Of a stretch of 64,000 bases of DNA, positions 1-9,065 are shown piece by piece. A program made the translations under genes and the position numbers. This DNA comes from Spongiibacter thalassae. Lineage in GTDB: Bacteria > Pseudomonadota > Gammaproteobacteria > Pseudomonadales > Spongiibacteraceae. The notes under the pieces were generated by a model that worked only from the letters and a program-made list of their open reading frames with translations, made no database searches and was not told the origin of the DNA. The stretch covers positions 124,001-188,000 of the forward strand of contig NZ_JAAWWK010000001.1 of NCBI RefSeq assembly GCF_012272835.1, read 5' to 3'. Position 1 is the first letter of the stretch; every line of letters starts with the position of its first letter.

Positions 1-2
1 TT

Positions 3-1268
3 TATCGCGGTGCCGAGGGGGAGACAAGCATCGCGTTGCGACGGGGGCAAGCCACCTCCACTAGCGATTCAAGTGTTGGCGGAATCAGCCTGGAGGCTGA
101 GGCGAAACTATTCAAACTGGCTAAGCGCTACGACATTCCCAGCCCAACCGTGCTCTATGAGCTTCAGCCGGAAGACGGTCTCGGCGCAGGCTTTATTATG
201 AACTGGCTCGAAGGTGAAACGCTTGGCCACCGTATCAATCGCCGACCGGAACTGGCAGACATACGCCCGAAGTTGGCCTACCGATGCGGCGAAATTTTGG
301 GCCAAATTCACAGCATCGATTGGCGCAAAGAGAAGCTCGATAGCTTCCTGGAGGTCGTTGATACTCGGGCCGTCATTCAAAAAGCGTGGGATCAGTACCT
401 TGCCCTCAATATCCCAACGCCAATGATAGATTTCACGGCCCGCTGGTTGCTGGAAAACCTTCCCGAACACGGTCGCCAAACCCTGGTTCATTCCGATTTC
501 CGTAACGGTAATTTGATGATCAGCCCACAAGGTGTGGAGGCAGTGCTCGACTGGGAGTTGGCGCATATTGGCGACCCCATTCAAGACCTCGGCTGGTTGA
601 CGGTTAACTCCTGGCGCTTTGGTAACCGCGAGTTAGCTGTAGGTGGATTTGGCCACCTTGACGATTTACTCGCAGGGTATAGCGACGCTACCGGCATAGA
701 GGTAAACCCGCAAGACGTTGTTTTTTGGCAGGTATTTGGCTCTTTTGGCTGGTCGGTCGGCACCTTGGGCATGGCCCATACATGGCGAACTGGAGAGACC
801 CCCAGCCTCGAGCGCCCCGTGATTGGTCGCCGGTCTTCAGAGGCGCAAATGGATTGCGTTAACCTGCTTATTCCCGGTGACTTCAATCTACCGGAAGCAC
901 CGGGACTGGACGCAGGAACACAGCTTCCTATGCCCGCAGAGCTACTGCAGGGCGTGATGGACTTCCTGAAGGACGAGGCCGCAGCAAACCTCGAGGGGCG
1001 TTCTGGCTTTCTCGCTAAAGTTGCCGCCAACTCCCTTGGTATAGCCCAACGAGAACTCCTTATCGGGCCAAAACTGGCAAGCGAAGAGCGGCAACGCCTG
1101 CAAGCCCTGTTGGGCCAGGATGGTGATGTAGATCACTTGAGAGGGGAGCTAAGTAAGCGACTACGTGCCGACATGCCACTGGACTCACCTTCCCTTGCCG
1201 ATCATTTGCGACAAACGGTGGCTGGCCAATTGGCCATTGATCAGCCCGGATATTCAGCGTTGCAATAA
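3..1268 (+). CDS. Phosphotransferase (APH-like) with C-terminal DUF6285 domain, 5' partial
   Basis: The frame is open to the left edge, so the N-terminus lies outside the window; the first in-window start-like codon (TTG at 36) falls inside the conserved region and is probably not the true start. The kinase-like part shows the catalytic loop LVHSDFRNGNLM (HxDxxxxN) near nt 485-520 and the metal-binding stretch AVLDWELAHIGD near nt 540-575, as in aminoglycoside/choline-kinase-like enzymes. The last ~110 residues resemble DUF6285, which is often a separate small protein. Related APH domains accompany acyl-CoA dehydrogenases (for example human ACAD11, which acts on hydroxyacyl-CoAs), which suits this acyl-CoA-rich neighbourhood. 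The substrate is inferred, not shown. Confidence 0.85.
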   Translation, partial: YRGAEGETSIALRRGQATSTSDSSVGGISLEAEAKLFKLAKRYDIPSPTVLYELQPEDGLGAGFIMNWLEGETLGHRINRRPELADIRPKLAYRCGEILGQIHSIDWRKEKLDSFLEVVDTRAVIQKAWDQYLALNIPTPMIDFTARWLLENLPEHGRQTLVHSDFRNGNLMISPQGVEAVLDWELAHIGDPIQDLGWLTVNSWRFGNRELAVGGFGHLDDLLAGYSDATGIEVNPQDVVFWQVFGSFGWSVGTLGMAHTWRTGETPSLERPVIGRRSSEAQMDCVNLLIPGDFNLPEAPGLDAGTQLPMPAELLQGVMDFLKDEAAANLEGRSGFLAKVAANSLGIAQRELLIGPKLASEERQRLQALLGQDGDVDHLRGELSKRLRADMPLDSPSLADHLRQTVAGQLAIDQPGYSALQ

Positions 1269-1270
1269 AC

Positions 1271-1304
1271 AAAAAAGGCTCGCCTTGTTGGGCGAGCCTT
1301 TTTT
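1271..1304. terminator. Bidirectional intrinsic terminator
   Basis: A perfect 8-bp stem (1277-1284 with 1291-1298) and 6-nt loop are flanked by A6 on the left and T6 on the right. It lies between convergent genes and can end transcription from both sides. Confidence 0.9.
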
Positions 1305-1339
1305 GGGGCTGACAGAGCAGGTTTTCGCTCGTCGGAGGC

Positions 1340-2320
1340 CTATTTTTTCATAACATGCCAATGTTCGGAGATACCGTAGCCGGTCAATTCGTTCCATTGA
1401 TATCGGGCCAGACCTTCCATAATCAAAATAGCGCCATTCTCGGTAGGGACTTTTGTCGGGCACATATTCACCACCTGGCCGGTGATGCGCAGATCCTCGC
1501 CTTCAACCGTTTTCCCGGTAATGACGACATCGGTATGTATTATTGAGTCTGCTTTATAGTCAGACTCAACTTTTAGATCAGCGAGTGCAGTTGTTTTGCC
1601 GTCGCGCAGTAGCCAAGAGCCGAAAGTTTCCCAGCGTCCCTCAGGTGATTTTATGATACTGCCACCCAGCGCCACTTCAGGGCCAAAGTTCATTGAAAAC
1701 CAATAAACATGGGGGCTTGGTCCCGCTTCAGCGGGAGTGGCAGTTAGGCTCTGCCCCATACTCCAATCACGTGGCCCCCAGGACTTGTCGCGAATGCCGT
1801 GGCCTTTAACGGTCCATTGCTCATTGCCGAGCGTGATCTTGCCGCTCACTTCGCCGGCCTGCTCGAAATGGCCACGGTCATCTTCGGAAGCCAAGTGCGG
1901 GCTTGATTGACAGTTAAACTCGAGGGACATGTCCAATTGTGCTGCGGTGTACCAGCCCTCAGGGCGCGATTTACTGCGCTGCAGAAGGATGGTGCCGTCG
2001 GCAATATCCTGCGCTTCGCCACTGTAGATAAGCGACCACTTTTCGTGGGGGGCCAGACATTTAATGGTCAGGTTGCCGACCGACAAATCGTTATCATACT
2101 GACTTAAATTGCGCTCGATGTTGCGGCGCCCATAGGTAAAGACGACTCTCGAGCCGGGCAGGAACAGGACGTGCAAGGCGTCAGCCCAGCCACTTCCTGT
2201 TCGCCAGCCCATGCGGGTAAACATGCCAACCTGTGTTTCCGGGTCATAGAAGTTAAAATAATAGCTTTCGCTCCAGTGTGGGTCGTTGCCCACTGGATGC
2301 ATGCTTTCATGATTAACCAT
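1340..2320 (-). CDS. DUF7064-type (CrtC/tyrosinase-adjacent) protein
   Basis: A 326-residue soluble protein with no signal peptide. The stretch GHGIRDKSWGPRDW near the middle is characteristic of the DUF7064/hydroxyneurosporene-synthase-like fold found in catabolic clusters for hydrophobic compounds. The biochemical role of this family is not established. It is the last gene of a minus-strand set after two VOC proteins (72-nt gap), so it probably acts on the same substrate. The ATG start is preceded by AAGGAA. The call rests on this motif and on length; a lipocalin-like binding role is the alternative. Confidence 0.7.
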   Translation of the reverse strand: MVNHESMHPVGNDPHWSESYYFNFYDPETQVGMFTRMGWRTGSGWADALHVLFLPGSRVVFTYGRRNIERNLSQYDNDLSVGNLTIKCLAPHEKWSLIYSGEAQDIADGTILLQRSKSRPEGWYTAAQLDMSLEFNCQSSPHLASEDDRGHFEQAGEVSGKITLGNEQWTVKGHGIRDKSWGPRDWSMGQSLTATPAEAGPSPHVYWFSMNFGPEVALGGSIIKSPEGRWETFGSWLLRDGKTTALADLKVESDYKADSIIHTDVVITGKTVEGEDLRITGQVVNMCPTKVPTENGAILIMEGLARYQWNELTGYGISEHWHVMKK

Positions 2321-2391
2321 AGTATTTCCTTATAATAGATACGGGATGCTCGCTCTTCTAAGCTAGCCCCGTAGACTTAAACACGTCGAAG

Positions 2392-2910
2392 TCAGGCTTT
2401 CAGGCGTTCCAATTCTTCATCGGTCAGGCCGATGTAGTCCACTACACTGGGAACGATCCATTTACTCATATCATTGGTTGTTGTCGAAATTTCCAGAGCG
2501 GTATCATCCGGACCTGCAAAGTAAATCGAGTAACAAAAGCCATGATCCATGGGGCCAAGACAGTGCACACCGCTTGCCCGTATGCGATCCCGAAGCGCCA
2601 GTAAATCCTCGACGGTATCGACATTAAACGCTATGTGCTGCAGGGTGCCGGCGCGGGTGTTGTCAGCCGCATTTTTGGAGTGGGTAACGCCAGTTACGAT
2701 GTCAATCGGTGTACGCAACGTCGCCAGAAAAGAGATAGTGGCGCGGTCATTCAGGCGCATAAACGCCCGCACGGCATTCTTTGCAGAGTCTGCCCACTGA
2801 ATTGATACCAGGGTCATGCCGAGCACGTCTGAAAAATAATTCAAGGTCTGCATCATATTGCTGCAGTTGAGTTCCAGGTGGCTGTAGTCGCTAACGCTTG
2901 CTTGTGTCAT
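2392..2910 (-). CDS. VOC family protein (glyoxalase/dioxygenase fold)
   Basis: 172 residues with two beta-alpha-beta-beta-beta modules typical of the vicinal oxygen chelate superfamily. Candidate metal ligands are His in YSHLELNC near the N-terminus, His in LQHIAFNVD at mid-protein and Glu in ALEIS, which form the usual H-H-E set. This fits an extradiol-type dioxygenase, glyoxalase or isomerase; sequence alone does not decide. The start codon overlaps the end of the upstream VOC gene by 4 nt (ATGA), so the two are translationally coupled and may form a heteromer or act in sequence. Confidence 0.8.
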   Translation of the reverse strand: MTQASVSDYSHLELNCSNMMQTLNYFSDVLGMTLVSIQWADSAKNAVRAFMRLNDRATISFLATLRTPIDIVTGVTHSKNAADNTRAGTLQHIAFNVDTVEDLLALRDRIRASGVHCLGPMDHGFCYSIYFAGPDDTALEISTTTNDMSKWIVPSVVDYIGLTDEELERLKA

Positions 2911-3689
2911 GCCTTCCCCCTGCTGCGAGAAATCGAACTGAGAATAATTCGGAAGAGTAACTTTAATTTTGCCAATCTACGCTTCACATTAAACGGCTGC
3001 TTCTCGTTTGGAGGCACGTTGTCCTGGGTGAAGTCGAAGACCAGTTCATCCGGTGCCGAAATCAATGTGCGATAAACCGGGTCAGGATAGTTCATATGGT
3101 ATCCGGCATCGGCGCCCAATAAGGCATTCGGCACGGGGCTGGCAGGGCGATTGTAGGGCTTGTGCGATTTCAGGGCTTCCATCGCAGCCTTATCAAGCCC
3201 AATCGCCGCCGCCGCATCTTCATCAAATACGTTTTCCTCTGCGCTGGGCTGACATCCAATTTGCAGGAGCATGCCTTCAGGGCCGGGAAAGGTGAACGAC
3301 ACGGGATAGCCCTGCGTATTTATCTCAGAACAAGCTATGCCTTTGGCCAGAATCCTTTCCCGAATCTGGGTGAGTGCTTCCTGGCTGTCCACGTTAAACG
3401 CCAAGTGATGCATCGTGCCCCGGGTACTGGTGTCGCTAATCGTCGCTGGGTGAGTAATACCAACGATTTTTTCGTCAATAATTTTCGGGCTATAAACAAA
3501 TGCCAAACATGACGAATCATTAATCTTGAGGAAGCCATGCACCGTATTTTTGACGCCGTGCATCCAGTACAACGCGGCGAGGGGAAAACCCAGCACGTCG
3601 TTAAAATACAACAGAGTTTTGCGCATATCTGACGTACAGATCGCGAGGTGGTGGATACCATTAGGTTGTAGCATGCTCATGTCGTCCAC
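2907..3689 (-). CDS. VOC family protein with C-terminal extension
   Basis: 260 residues. The first ~150 form a VOC domain (GIHHLAICTSDM, TMHHLAFNVD), followed by a ~100-residue tail that includes a PYNRPASPVP stretch. His ligands are visible at both modules, but the position expected for the final Glu reads LLQIG, so Gln replaces it. The metal site may be altered, or this may be a non-catalytic partner of the adjacent VOC protein. It is the first gene of the three-gene operon and is divergent from the nitroreductase across a ~500-nt gap. Confidence 0.8.
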   Translation of the reverse strand: MDDMSMLQPNGIHHLAICTSDMRKTLLYFNDVLGFPLAALYWMHGVKNTVHGFLKINDSSCLAFVYSPKIIDEKIVGITHPATISDTSTRGTMHHLAFNVDSQEALTQIRERILAKGIACSEINTQGYPVSFTFPGPEGMLLQIGCQPSAEENVFDEDAAAAIGLDKAAMEALKSHKPYNRPASPVPNALLGADAGYHMNYPDPVYRTLISAPDELVFDFTQDNVPPNEKQPFNVKRRLAKLKLLFRIILSSISRSRGKA

Positions 3690-4184
3690 TTTCTATGTTA
3701 ATTATCGAAATTGAAACACGCATTTCGCGGCGATTTTACTATTCAGTAGTGTAGCGCCGACACCGAGTTTTGTATAGTAGTATGACAATATGGTAAGGCT
3801 GGGCCTGTAGTGCCTTGTCAGTAATTCACAGCAAGAAGTCTCCGTGTCGTACTCAGTATAGCGGGTAAGGTTAAAATGCTTTCGTATATTCGTTACTGCG
3901 ATATTTTCGTCGATTCGCCTTCGCGATGTTAATTGGGTGCATCACACAAGTGGGTCATTCCGTTGTGATTTCACAGTGTGTATTAATGTATTACAATGTC
4001 GGCTTGTGTCGTGATTCGTTCAGCCTTCTAAAGGCCTTCTTGCGGGTAGCAAACAGCGTATGTGTTTTGGCTCAGGCTGTGGTGCTTCTGTGTTTTCATA
4101 CTTGCGGCGAGTACAACCACATACGCTTCCTCTTGCTGATTGCGGGCTGCGATTTTAGTAACAAAAAAATAGAGAGTAGGTACG
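3690..4184. other. Divergent intergenic region
   Basis: 495 nt between the VOC operon (leftward) and the nitroreductase (rightward). It is AT-rich in part and must hold both promoters. A TATTACAAT-containing stretch lies at 3986-3999. No convincing gene: an apparent ORF at 3926-4252 runs into the nitroreductase and has no family features. Confidence 0.5.
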
Positions 4185-4847
4185 GTGAATATAGCTCAGA
4201 CGATGAAAGAACGCAGTTCGGTGCGAGGTTTTATAGACAAACCGGTGCCTGACGATGTTTTGCAAAGAATATTTAAAGATGCTCAGAAATCACCCTCAAA
4301 CTGTAATACCCAGCCCTGGAAGGTCTATGTCTTTTCCGGTGAGAAAAAGAACGAACTAAGTAGGAAGCTTGTAGAAGAATTGCAATCCGGAAGGCCTCCT
4401 GTACCGGATTTCGAATGGAGCGTGAAGTACCAAGGGGGCCACCGTGAGCGTCAATTTGCGTCTGCTGCGGCATTGTATGGCGCGCTGGGGGTAGAGCGGG
4501 AGGACAAGCAGGCACGAGCAAGCGCGATGTTGAAAAATTGGCAGTTTTTTGGAGCTCCCCATGTTGCCTTCTTCACCATGGAAAAGTACCTCGGGATTAT
4601 GGGGGCAGTGGATTTAGGTATCTATGCCCAGTCGCTCTCATTGTTGTTGGCAGAAAACGGTATCAGCAGCTGTATGCAGGGCGCGTTAGGGCAATTTCCT
4701 GCGCCGGTACGGGCGATGACGGGCATGCTCGACTCCGAAGGGGTGTTGTTCGGTATGTCTTTCGGGTACGCAGATTCAGACGCTCCGGCAAATGCCGCCA
4801 AAACGGACCGGGCTGAGTTGAGTGACGCGGTACATTTTATAGTCTGA
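4185..4847 (+). CDS. Nitroreductase family protein
   Basis: 220 residues. The N-terminus has the family signature RSSVRGF and the FMN-contacting segment SPSNCNTQPW, followed later by the helix bundle around GIYAQSLSLLLAENGISSCMQ. These enzymes are FMN-dependent NAD(P)H oxidoreductases acting on nitro compounds, quinones or enones. The GTG at 4185 is chosen as start because a purine-rich site (AGAGTAGG) precedes it at good spacing. An Old Yellow Enzyme follows after 167 nt, so the two flavoenzymes may be a reductase pair for an unsaturated ketone or related intermediate (inference). Confidence 0.88.
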   Translation: MNIAQTMKERSSVRGFIDKPVPDDVLQRIFKDAQKSPSNCNTQPWKVYVFSGEKKNELSRKLVEELQSGRPPVPDFEWSVKYQGGHRERQFASAAALYGALGVEREDKQARASAMLKNWQFFGAPHVAFFTMEKYLGIMGAVDLGIYAQSLSLLLAENGISSCMQGALGQFPAPVRAMTGMLDSEGVLFGMSFGYADSDAPANAAKTDRAELSDAVHFIV

Positions 4848-5014
4848 CCGGCACGGTACAGAATGTCGTGCGGCAATTAATGTGCAACAAAAGTTGCATG
4901 TCATTATTAAAACCTAAATCGCCGCAAATAAAGCAGCTGAGAAATATAGGTTCGGTATTTGTATATAGCGAGTCGGCTGCATGCTTGACGGAATAGGCTT
5001 GATTGGAGATAGAT

Positions 5015-6124
5015 GTGTCGGGTATCGAAGTGCTGTTCCAGCCTTTTGCGTTGGGCAGCTTTAAACTAAAAAATCGTGTCGTTATGGCGCCTATGACGCG
5101 TGCCAAGTCACCCAATGGTGTGCCCAATGAGGCCGTGGTGGAATATTACCGCAGGCGCGCCGCAGGCGGAGCGGGTTTGATCATTACCGAAGGTACTGTG
5201 GTCAATCACAAAGCAGCGAGCGCGTACAAAAATGTTCCGGCATTTTATGGCGAAAAAGCGCTTTCAGGCTGGAAGGCAGTCGTTGACGCAGTACATGCCG
5301 AGGGCGGAAAAATTGCACCGCAATTGTGGCATGTTGGCGCCGTGCGCAGGCCCGGGGTGGAACCTGGCGGAGATACGCCGGGTTATGGTCCCAGTGGCAT
5401 GGCCATACCGGGGAAGGTCACCGGCCACATCATGACCAAGGAAGACATCAAAGAAGTCGTTGCTGCGTTTGCCCAGGCCGCGAAAGATGCGAAGGATATT
5501 GGTTTTGATGCGGTGGAAATTCATGGCGCCCATGGTTACTTGATTGACCAGTTTTTTTGGGAAGGCACTAACCAGCGTGATGATGAATACGGTGGCAGTG
5601 TGGCTAAACGATCCCGCTTTGCTTTGGAGCTAGTCGAAGCTGTGCGTGAGGCCGTTGGGCCTGATTACCCAATAATCTTCCGTTACTCCCAGTGGAAACA
5701 GCAGGATTACACTGTGCGCCTGTGTGAAACTCCGAAGCTGTTGGAGGAGTTTCTACTGCCCTTGTCTGAAGCCGGAGTGGATATATTTCACTGTTCACAA
5801 CGTCGAGTCTGGGAAGCTGAGTTCGAAGGGAGTGATTTAAACCTCGCGGGCTGGACTCAGAAAATCACCGGAAAGCCCGCTATCTCCGTAGGGAGTGTTG
5901 GGCTAAATAACGACTATTTGCCTGATAATGGAGAAATCGGCTTTAAGGCGGCAGAACCTGCGAGCTTGGATGGCCTCCTGGAGCGTATGAATAACAACGA
6001 GTTCAGTTTGGTTGCCGTTGGACGTGCAATGATAGCCAATCCCGATTGGGTAAAGCTGGTGCAGAACGGGGACTTCGACAAACTTGTGGCATTTGAAAAA
6101 GTCATGTTAAACAGGCTCGAGTAA
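5015..6124 (+). CDS. NADH:flavin oxidoreductase, Old Yellow Enzyme family
   Basis: About 369 residues, the usual OYE length. Visible family features are the N-terminal LKNRVVMAPMTRAKSPNGVPN, the FMN/substrate motif HGAHGYLIDQFFWEGTNQR and the C-terminal phosphate-binding VAVGRAMIANPDW. OYEs reduce the C=C bond of alpha,beta-unsaturated ketones or aldehydes with NAD(P)H. The GTG at 5015 is preferred over an in-frame TTG at 5003 because GGAG lies six nt upstream of the GTG. The gene ends before a strong terminator at 6232-6263. Confidence 0.92.
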   Translation: MSGIEVLFQPFALGSFKLKNRVVMAPMTRAKSPNGVPNEAVVEYYRRRAAGGAGLIITEGTVVNHKAASAYKNVPAFYGEKALSGWKAVVDAVHAEGGKIAPQLWHVGAVRRPGVEPGGDTPGYGPSGMAIPGKVTGHIMTKEDIKEVVAAFAQAAKDAKDIGFDAVEIHGAHGYLIDQFFWEGTNQRDDEYGGSVAKRSRFALELVEAVREAVGPDYPIIFRYSQWKQQDYTVRLCETPKLLEEFLLPLSEAGVDIFHCSQRRVWEAEFEGSDLNLAGWTQKITGKPAISVGSVGLNNDYLPDNGEIGFKAAEPASLDGLLERMNNNEFSLVAVGRAMIANPDWVKLVQNGDFDKLVAFEKVMLNRLE

Positions 6125-6231
6125 GGTGTGGATCGAAAATAATCTACGGTATTGCCTGGCGCCGGTGCCGTAGAGTATAGCCCTGAAGCAGGGCTTGAGA
6201 TTCAGGGTGCGTAGAGCACGCCCAAGGTGTG

Positions 6232-6263
6232 AAAAAAAGGCCTCTGGAAGGAGAGGCCTTTTT
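6232..6263 (+). terminator. Intrinsic terminator after the OYE gene
   Basis: A 7-bp GC-rich stem (6239-6245 with 6252-6258) with a 6-nt loop is preceded by A7 and followed by T5, so it could also work in reverse. Confidence 0.85.
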
Positions 6264-6449
6264 CATGCATGCAGTTCCCAAAGAGTTATCACGGCACTTT
6301 GTTGGTTTCTGTCCCGTGAGCACCTGGCTAAGGGCTTGTCGATCGCCTGATAATATATGTTATTACAATACAAGATGCTGGGTGTTTGAAACCATTCTGG
6401 CTAAATTGGCAATACCTTCAATAGAATCAATTACCGGGAATCTAATACG

Positions 6450-6833
6450 ATGTTTTCTGTGATAAGCAAAGCTGTTGTCTCCCTTTGGGGTATTTGGATG
6501 ATATGCGTAGGCCTCTATACGATGCTAGAGCCGACTGTAATCATTCAATCGTATGCTGTCGAGCCGATGAATTCCGTTGGTTGGTCTACCCTTAGTGGAA
6601 ATATCGCTTCGCTTTTGCTTTTGTTGGGCCTTTGCGCATTACTGGGAGTCTGGCGATCAAATATGACCTTTCTTTGGGTGGTCCTTTTGGCAGAAGGCGT
6701 CGTGCTGTGTGGTCGAGCTGTTGCAATATGCCAGCACGGTTACCACCAGGATCTAAATGTCTTGCTTGCTGCAGAAATTGCCATAGCCCTATGGCTTGTC
6801 ATTCATTTGCGAATGCATCCAGCTAAACAGTAA
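6450..6833 (+). CDS. Small four-helix membrane protein (DUF4345-like)
   Basis: 127 residues with about four hydrophobic segments: ISKAVVSLWGIWMICVGLY, then the GNIASLLLLLGLCALLGVW region, the FLWVVLLAEGVVL region, and NVLLAAEIAIALWLVIHL near the C-terminus. There is no cleavable signal. Spacing and length resemble DUF4345-type integral membrane proteins of unknown function. It stands alone between a terminator and the XRE regulator, so context gives no role. Confidence 0.65.
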   Translation: MFSVISKAVVSLWGIWMICVGLYTMLEPTVIIQSYAVEPMNSVGWSTLSGNIASLLLLLGLCALLGVWRSNMTFLWVVLLAEGVVLCGRAVAICQHGYHQDLNVLLAAEIAIALWLVIHLRMHPAKQ

Positions 6834-7043
6834 CTTTAAATAATAGATGAGTCGCATTGCATCTCGAAGCTCGGGCTGGAGGGCTTTTCAAGCGAACTTT
6901 CTACTTGTCAAGTAAGCGAATGTCAGGTTCTCTATACTCTGATTCAAGCGCCGTGCGACTTGAAGCACTAAGGGCGGTTGGCGATAATAGCCGCGAAAGT
7001 TGTGTCTAGAAGGTATACCCACTGAACCAGGCGGATAAGTCCC

Positions 7044-7895
7044 ATGCCCAAATCGTTAAATGCAGCGGCTAAAGAAAGCCTGCCCTTTGGTCGCCTGTTG
7101 AGATTTTGGCGCGAGACCTTTGAGCTCAGTCAAGAGCAGTTGGCGCTTGCTGTTGACTCATCAACCCGGCATATCAACCGGTTGGAAAACAGTCATGTTC
7201 ATCCTAGTCTGGATATGGTTGGAAAAATCATAGAAACGTTGTCACTAAGAGAGAGGGATGGGAATTATCTGCTATTGGCGGCGGGTTATAGACCGCAGGT
7301 CCGTAAAATGGATTTTAAATCGCCGAACTTAAAATGGTTAAGAAAAGCGATGATTTTGTCATTAAAAGCACTCAACCCTTATCCAAGCATGCTAATGGAT
7401 GGTGCCTGTAATGTGCTGATGGTCAACAGGGCTTGGCTCGGTCTATTTCAACAATCCATCCCGGATGAAAAACTGAAAAATATCAACAACTACATCGATC
7501 TCTTTTTTGAGTATATGGCCACAGAAGTCGACAGTGAAGACTGGGCCGACGCCCAGGCGCTGATGGCCATGTGGCTGCAGCAAGAAGTGATTCTGAACAA
7601 TGAAGACGAAAGTCGTCGGCGCCTCACTAGAGTAACATCACTGCCGCAGGTGCCTGAAAATTGGAAAAGGCGGGCTGCATCCGTCGATCCTCTTGCCAGC
7701 TTTCGAGTAAAGCTGGAGTTCAACGGTCAGCCGACCTATTTCTACAGCGTGGTACAAACCGTCGGTTCTGTCGGCACAGCTGCATATGTATCTGAGCCGA
7801 GGCTGAGTATCTGTACCTACTACCCTGTAGATGATATAGATATAAGCTCTCTGGTTGAAAATGACTTGGCTCACCCACTGTTGCAAGAGCTGTAA
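7044..7895 (+). CDS. XRE-family regulator with MmyB-like ligand-binding domain
   Basis: 283 residues. The N-terminal ~70 form a helix-turn-helix (FELSQEQLALAVDSSTRHINRLENSH, with LSQEQLA and HINRLE as the two helices). The remainder matches the MmyB-like (PAS-related) domain: NPYPSMLMDGACNVLMVN, then a C-terminal segment that binds fatty-acid-like ligands in characterised relatives. It is probably a repressor or activator responding to an acyl or hydrophobic ligand. The adjacent minus-strand oxidoreductase is convergent, so the target promoter is not obvious. Confidence 0.9.
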   Translation: MPKSLNAAAKESLPFGRLLRFWRETFELSQEQLALAVDSSTRHINRLENSHVHPSLDMVGKIIETLSLRERDGNYLLLAAGYRPQVRKMDFKSPNLKWLRKAMILSLKALNPYPSMLMDGACNVLMVNRAWLGLFQQSIPDEKLKNINNYIDLFFEYMATEVDSEDWADAQALMAMWLQQEVILNNEDESRRRLTRVTSLPQVPENWKRRAASVDPLASFRVKLEFNGQPTYFYSVVQTVGSVGTAAYVSEPRLSICTYYPVDDIDISSLVENDLAHPLLQEL

Positions 7896-7913
7896 GCTGA
7901 CTACTGCTGTAAA

Positions 7914-9038
7914 TTACGCTAATGCTTGCCTCAATGGTGGGGGCGTTACTAAATATTTTTCGCCGGTCTTCATTGCGCTGTACTCTAGCACCGCATCGCG
8001 CGTTAACATTTCTTCCAGCGATACCTGGCGTTTGTATGAACTTGCAAACGTTGTCGTTAAACCGGCTAAAACACGCTGCCTCATTCGTTCAACCGTTTCG
8101 CTACCTGCAGCGCGCAGGAACGGAAATAACAGCCATCCCGAAACGGTCCAGCCATGACCATAGGATGGCGTTAAAATAGTCGGGCTCATGTCCAGCACAC
8201 CATAGTGATACATTTTTTTCGGTTGATCTGACCCATAACGCGAATGCTCTGTCATTTTTTTAACAGCTACTCGTTCCATAGCCCTTAAACAAGTATCTAT
8301 CATCCTGCCCCCGCCAATAGGGTCAAAACCGTAGTAGGCGTCAGTTGCCTCGATAGCATCGCAAAGCTGCTTGGAAAAATCCTTGTCGGAAGAGTTGACT
8401 GTATGCTTTGAACCTAAACCCGATAACAACTCTGCTTGTTCCGCTTTGCGAACAATATTGACCAGTGGAATATTATCTTCCTGGCATATTTTATTAAGCA
8501 TCAGGCCTAAATTAGAGGCGCCCACAGTATGAAGGATGGCTGTCTGCCCCTCCATTTTAGCGTTCTCGACAAATCCCAAGGCCGTCATAGGGTTAACAAA
8601 TGCCGATGCGCCATCGACTGCCGATATATTACCTAGGGGCAAACACATCATCGCGTCGATAAGCGTATATTCAGAATATGTGGAGCCCGACAGACAGGCG
8701 ACTCTCTGGCCTATTAAGGCTTGCGCCATTTCGTGTTCACCCGCGGCGACAACTGTACCTGCACCCTCGTTACCAACGGGGAGTCGTAAACCGTGGCGTG
8801 CCTTGGAGCCTCTGTAGAAAGGTTCAGGCATATCGGCAACAAACTTTCCGGCTGAATATTCAGCATTAGCGAGATCTGCGCCAAGGGCTAGTAGCCCAAG
8901 GTCCGAGGGATTAATCGGTGCCGCTTCCATACGTACCAAGACTTGCTTGCCTGTTGGTTCTTCAAATTGCGTTTCCGAAATCTCTACTGTAAGTTTATGA
9001 TCCGCCAATGTACTAAAGAGCTGCTTGCCTGTTCTCAT
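7914..9038 (-). CDS. Medium-chain dehydrogenase/reductase (quinone-reductase-like)
   Basis: 374 residues of the MDR superfamily. There is an N-terminal GroES-like domain (VRMEAAPINPSDLG, GNEGAGTVVAAGE) and a Rossmann domain with LHTVGASNLGLMLNKIC for NAD(P) binding. No cluster of structural zinc cysteines is visible, which fits zinc-independent quinone/enoyl reductases. Substrate unknown. It lies 27 nt downstream of an alpha/beta hydrolase on the same strand and is probably co-transcribed with it. Confidence 0.88.
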   Translation of the reverse strand: MRTGKQLFSTLADHKLTVEISETQFEEPTGKQVLVRMEAAPINPSDLGLLALGADLANAEYSAGKFVADMPEPFYRGSKARHGLRLPVGNEGAGTVVAAGEHEMAQALIGQRVACLSGSTYSEYTLIDAMMCLPLGNISAVDGASAFVNPMTALGFVENAKMEGQTAILHTVGASNLGLMLNKICQEDNIPLVNIVRKAEQAELLSGLGSKHTVNSSDKDFSKQLCDAIEATDAYYGFDPIGGGRMIDTCLRAMERVAVKKMTEHSRYGSDQPKKMYHYGVLDMSPTILTPSYGHGWTVSGWLLFPFLRAAGSETVERMRQRVLAGLTTTFASSYKRQVSLEEMLTRDAVLEYSAMKTGEKYLVTPPPLRQALA

Positions 9039-9065
9039 AGTATTGCTACCTTGTTCAGAGGTTCC

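Noticed and set aside
3926-4252. 108-codon ORF before the nitroreductase
   Set aside because: It overlaps the true nitroreductase start in another frame and has low-complexity Cys/Leu-rich content.
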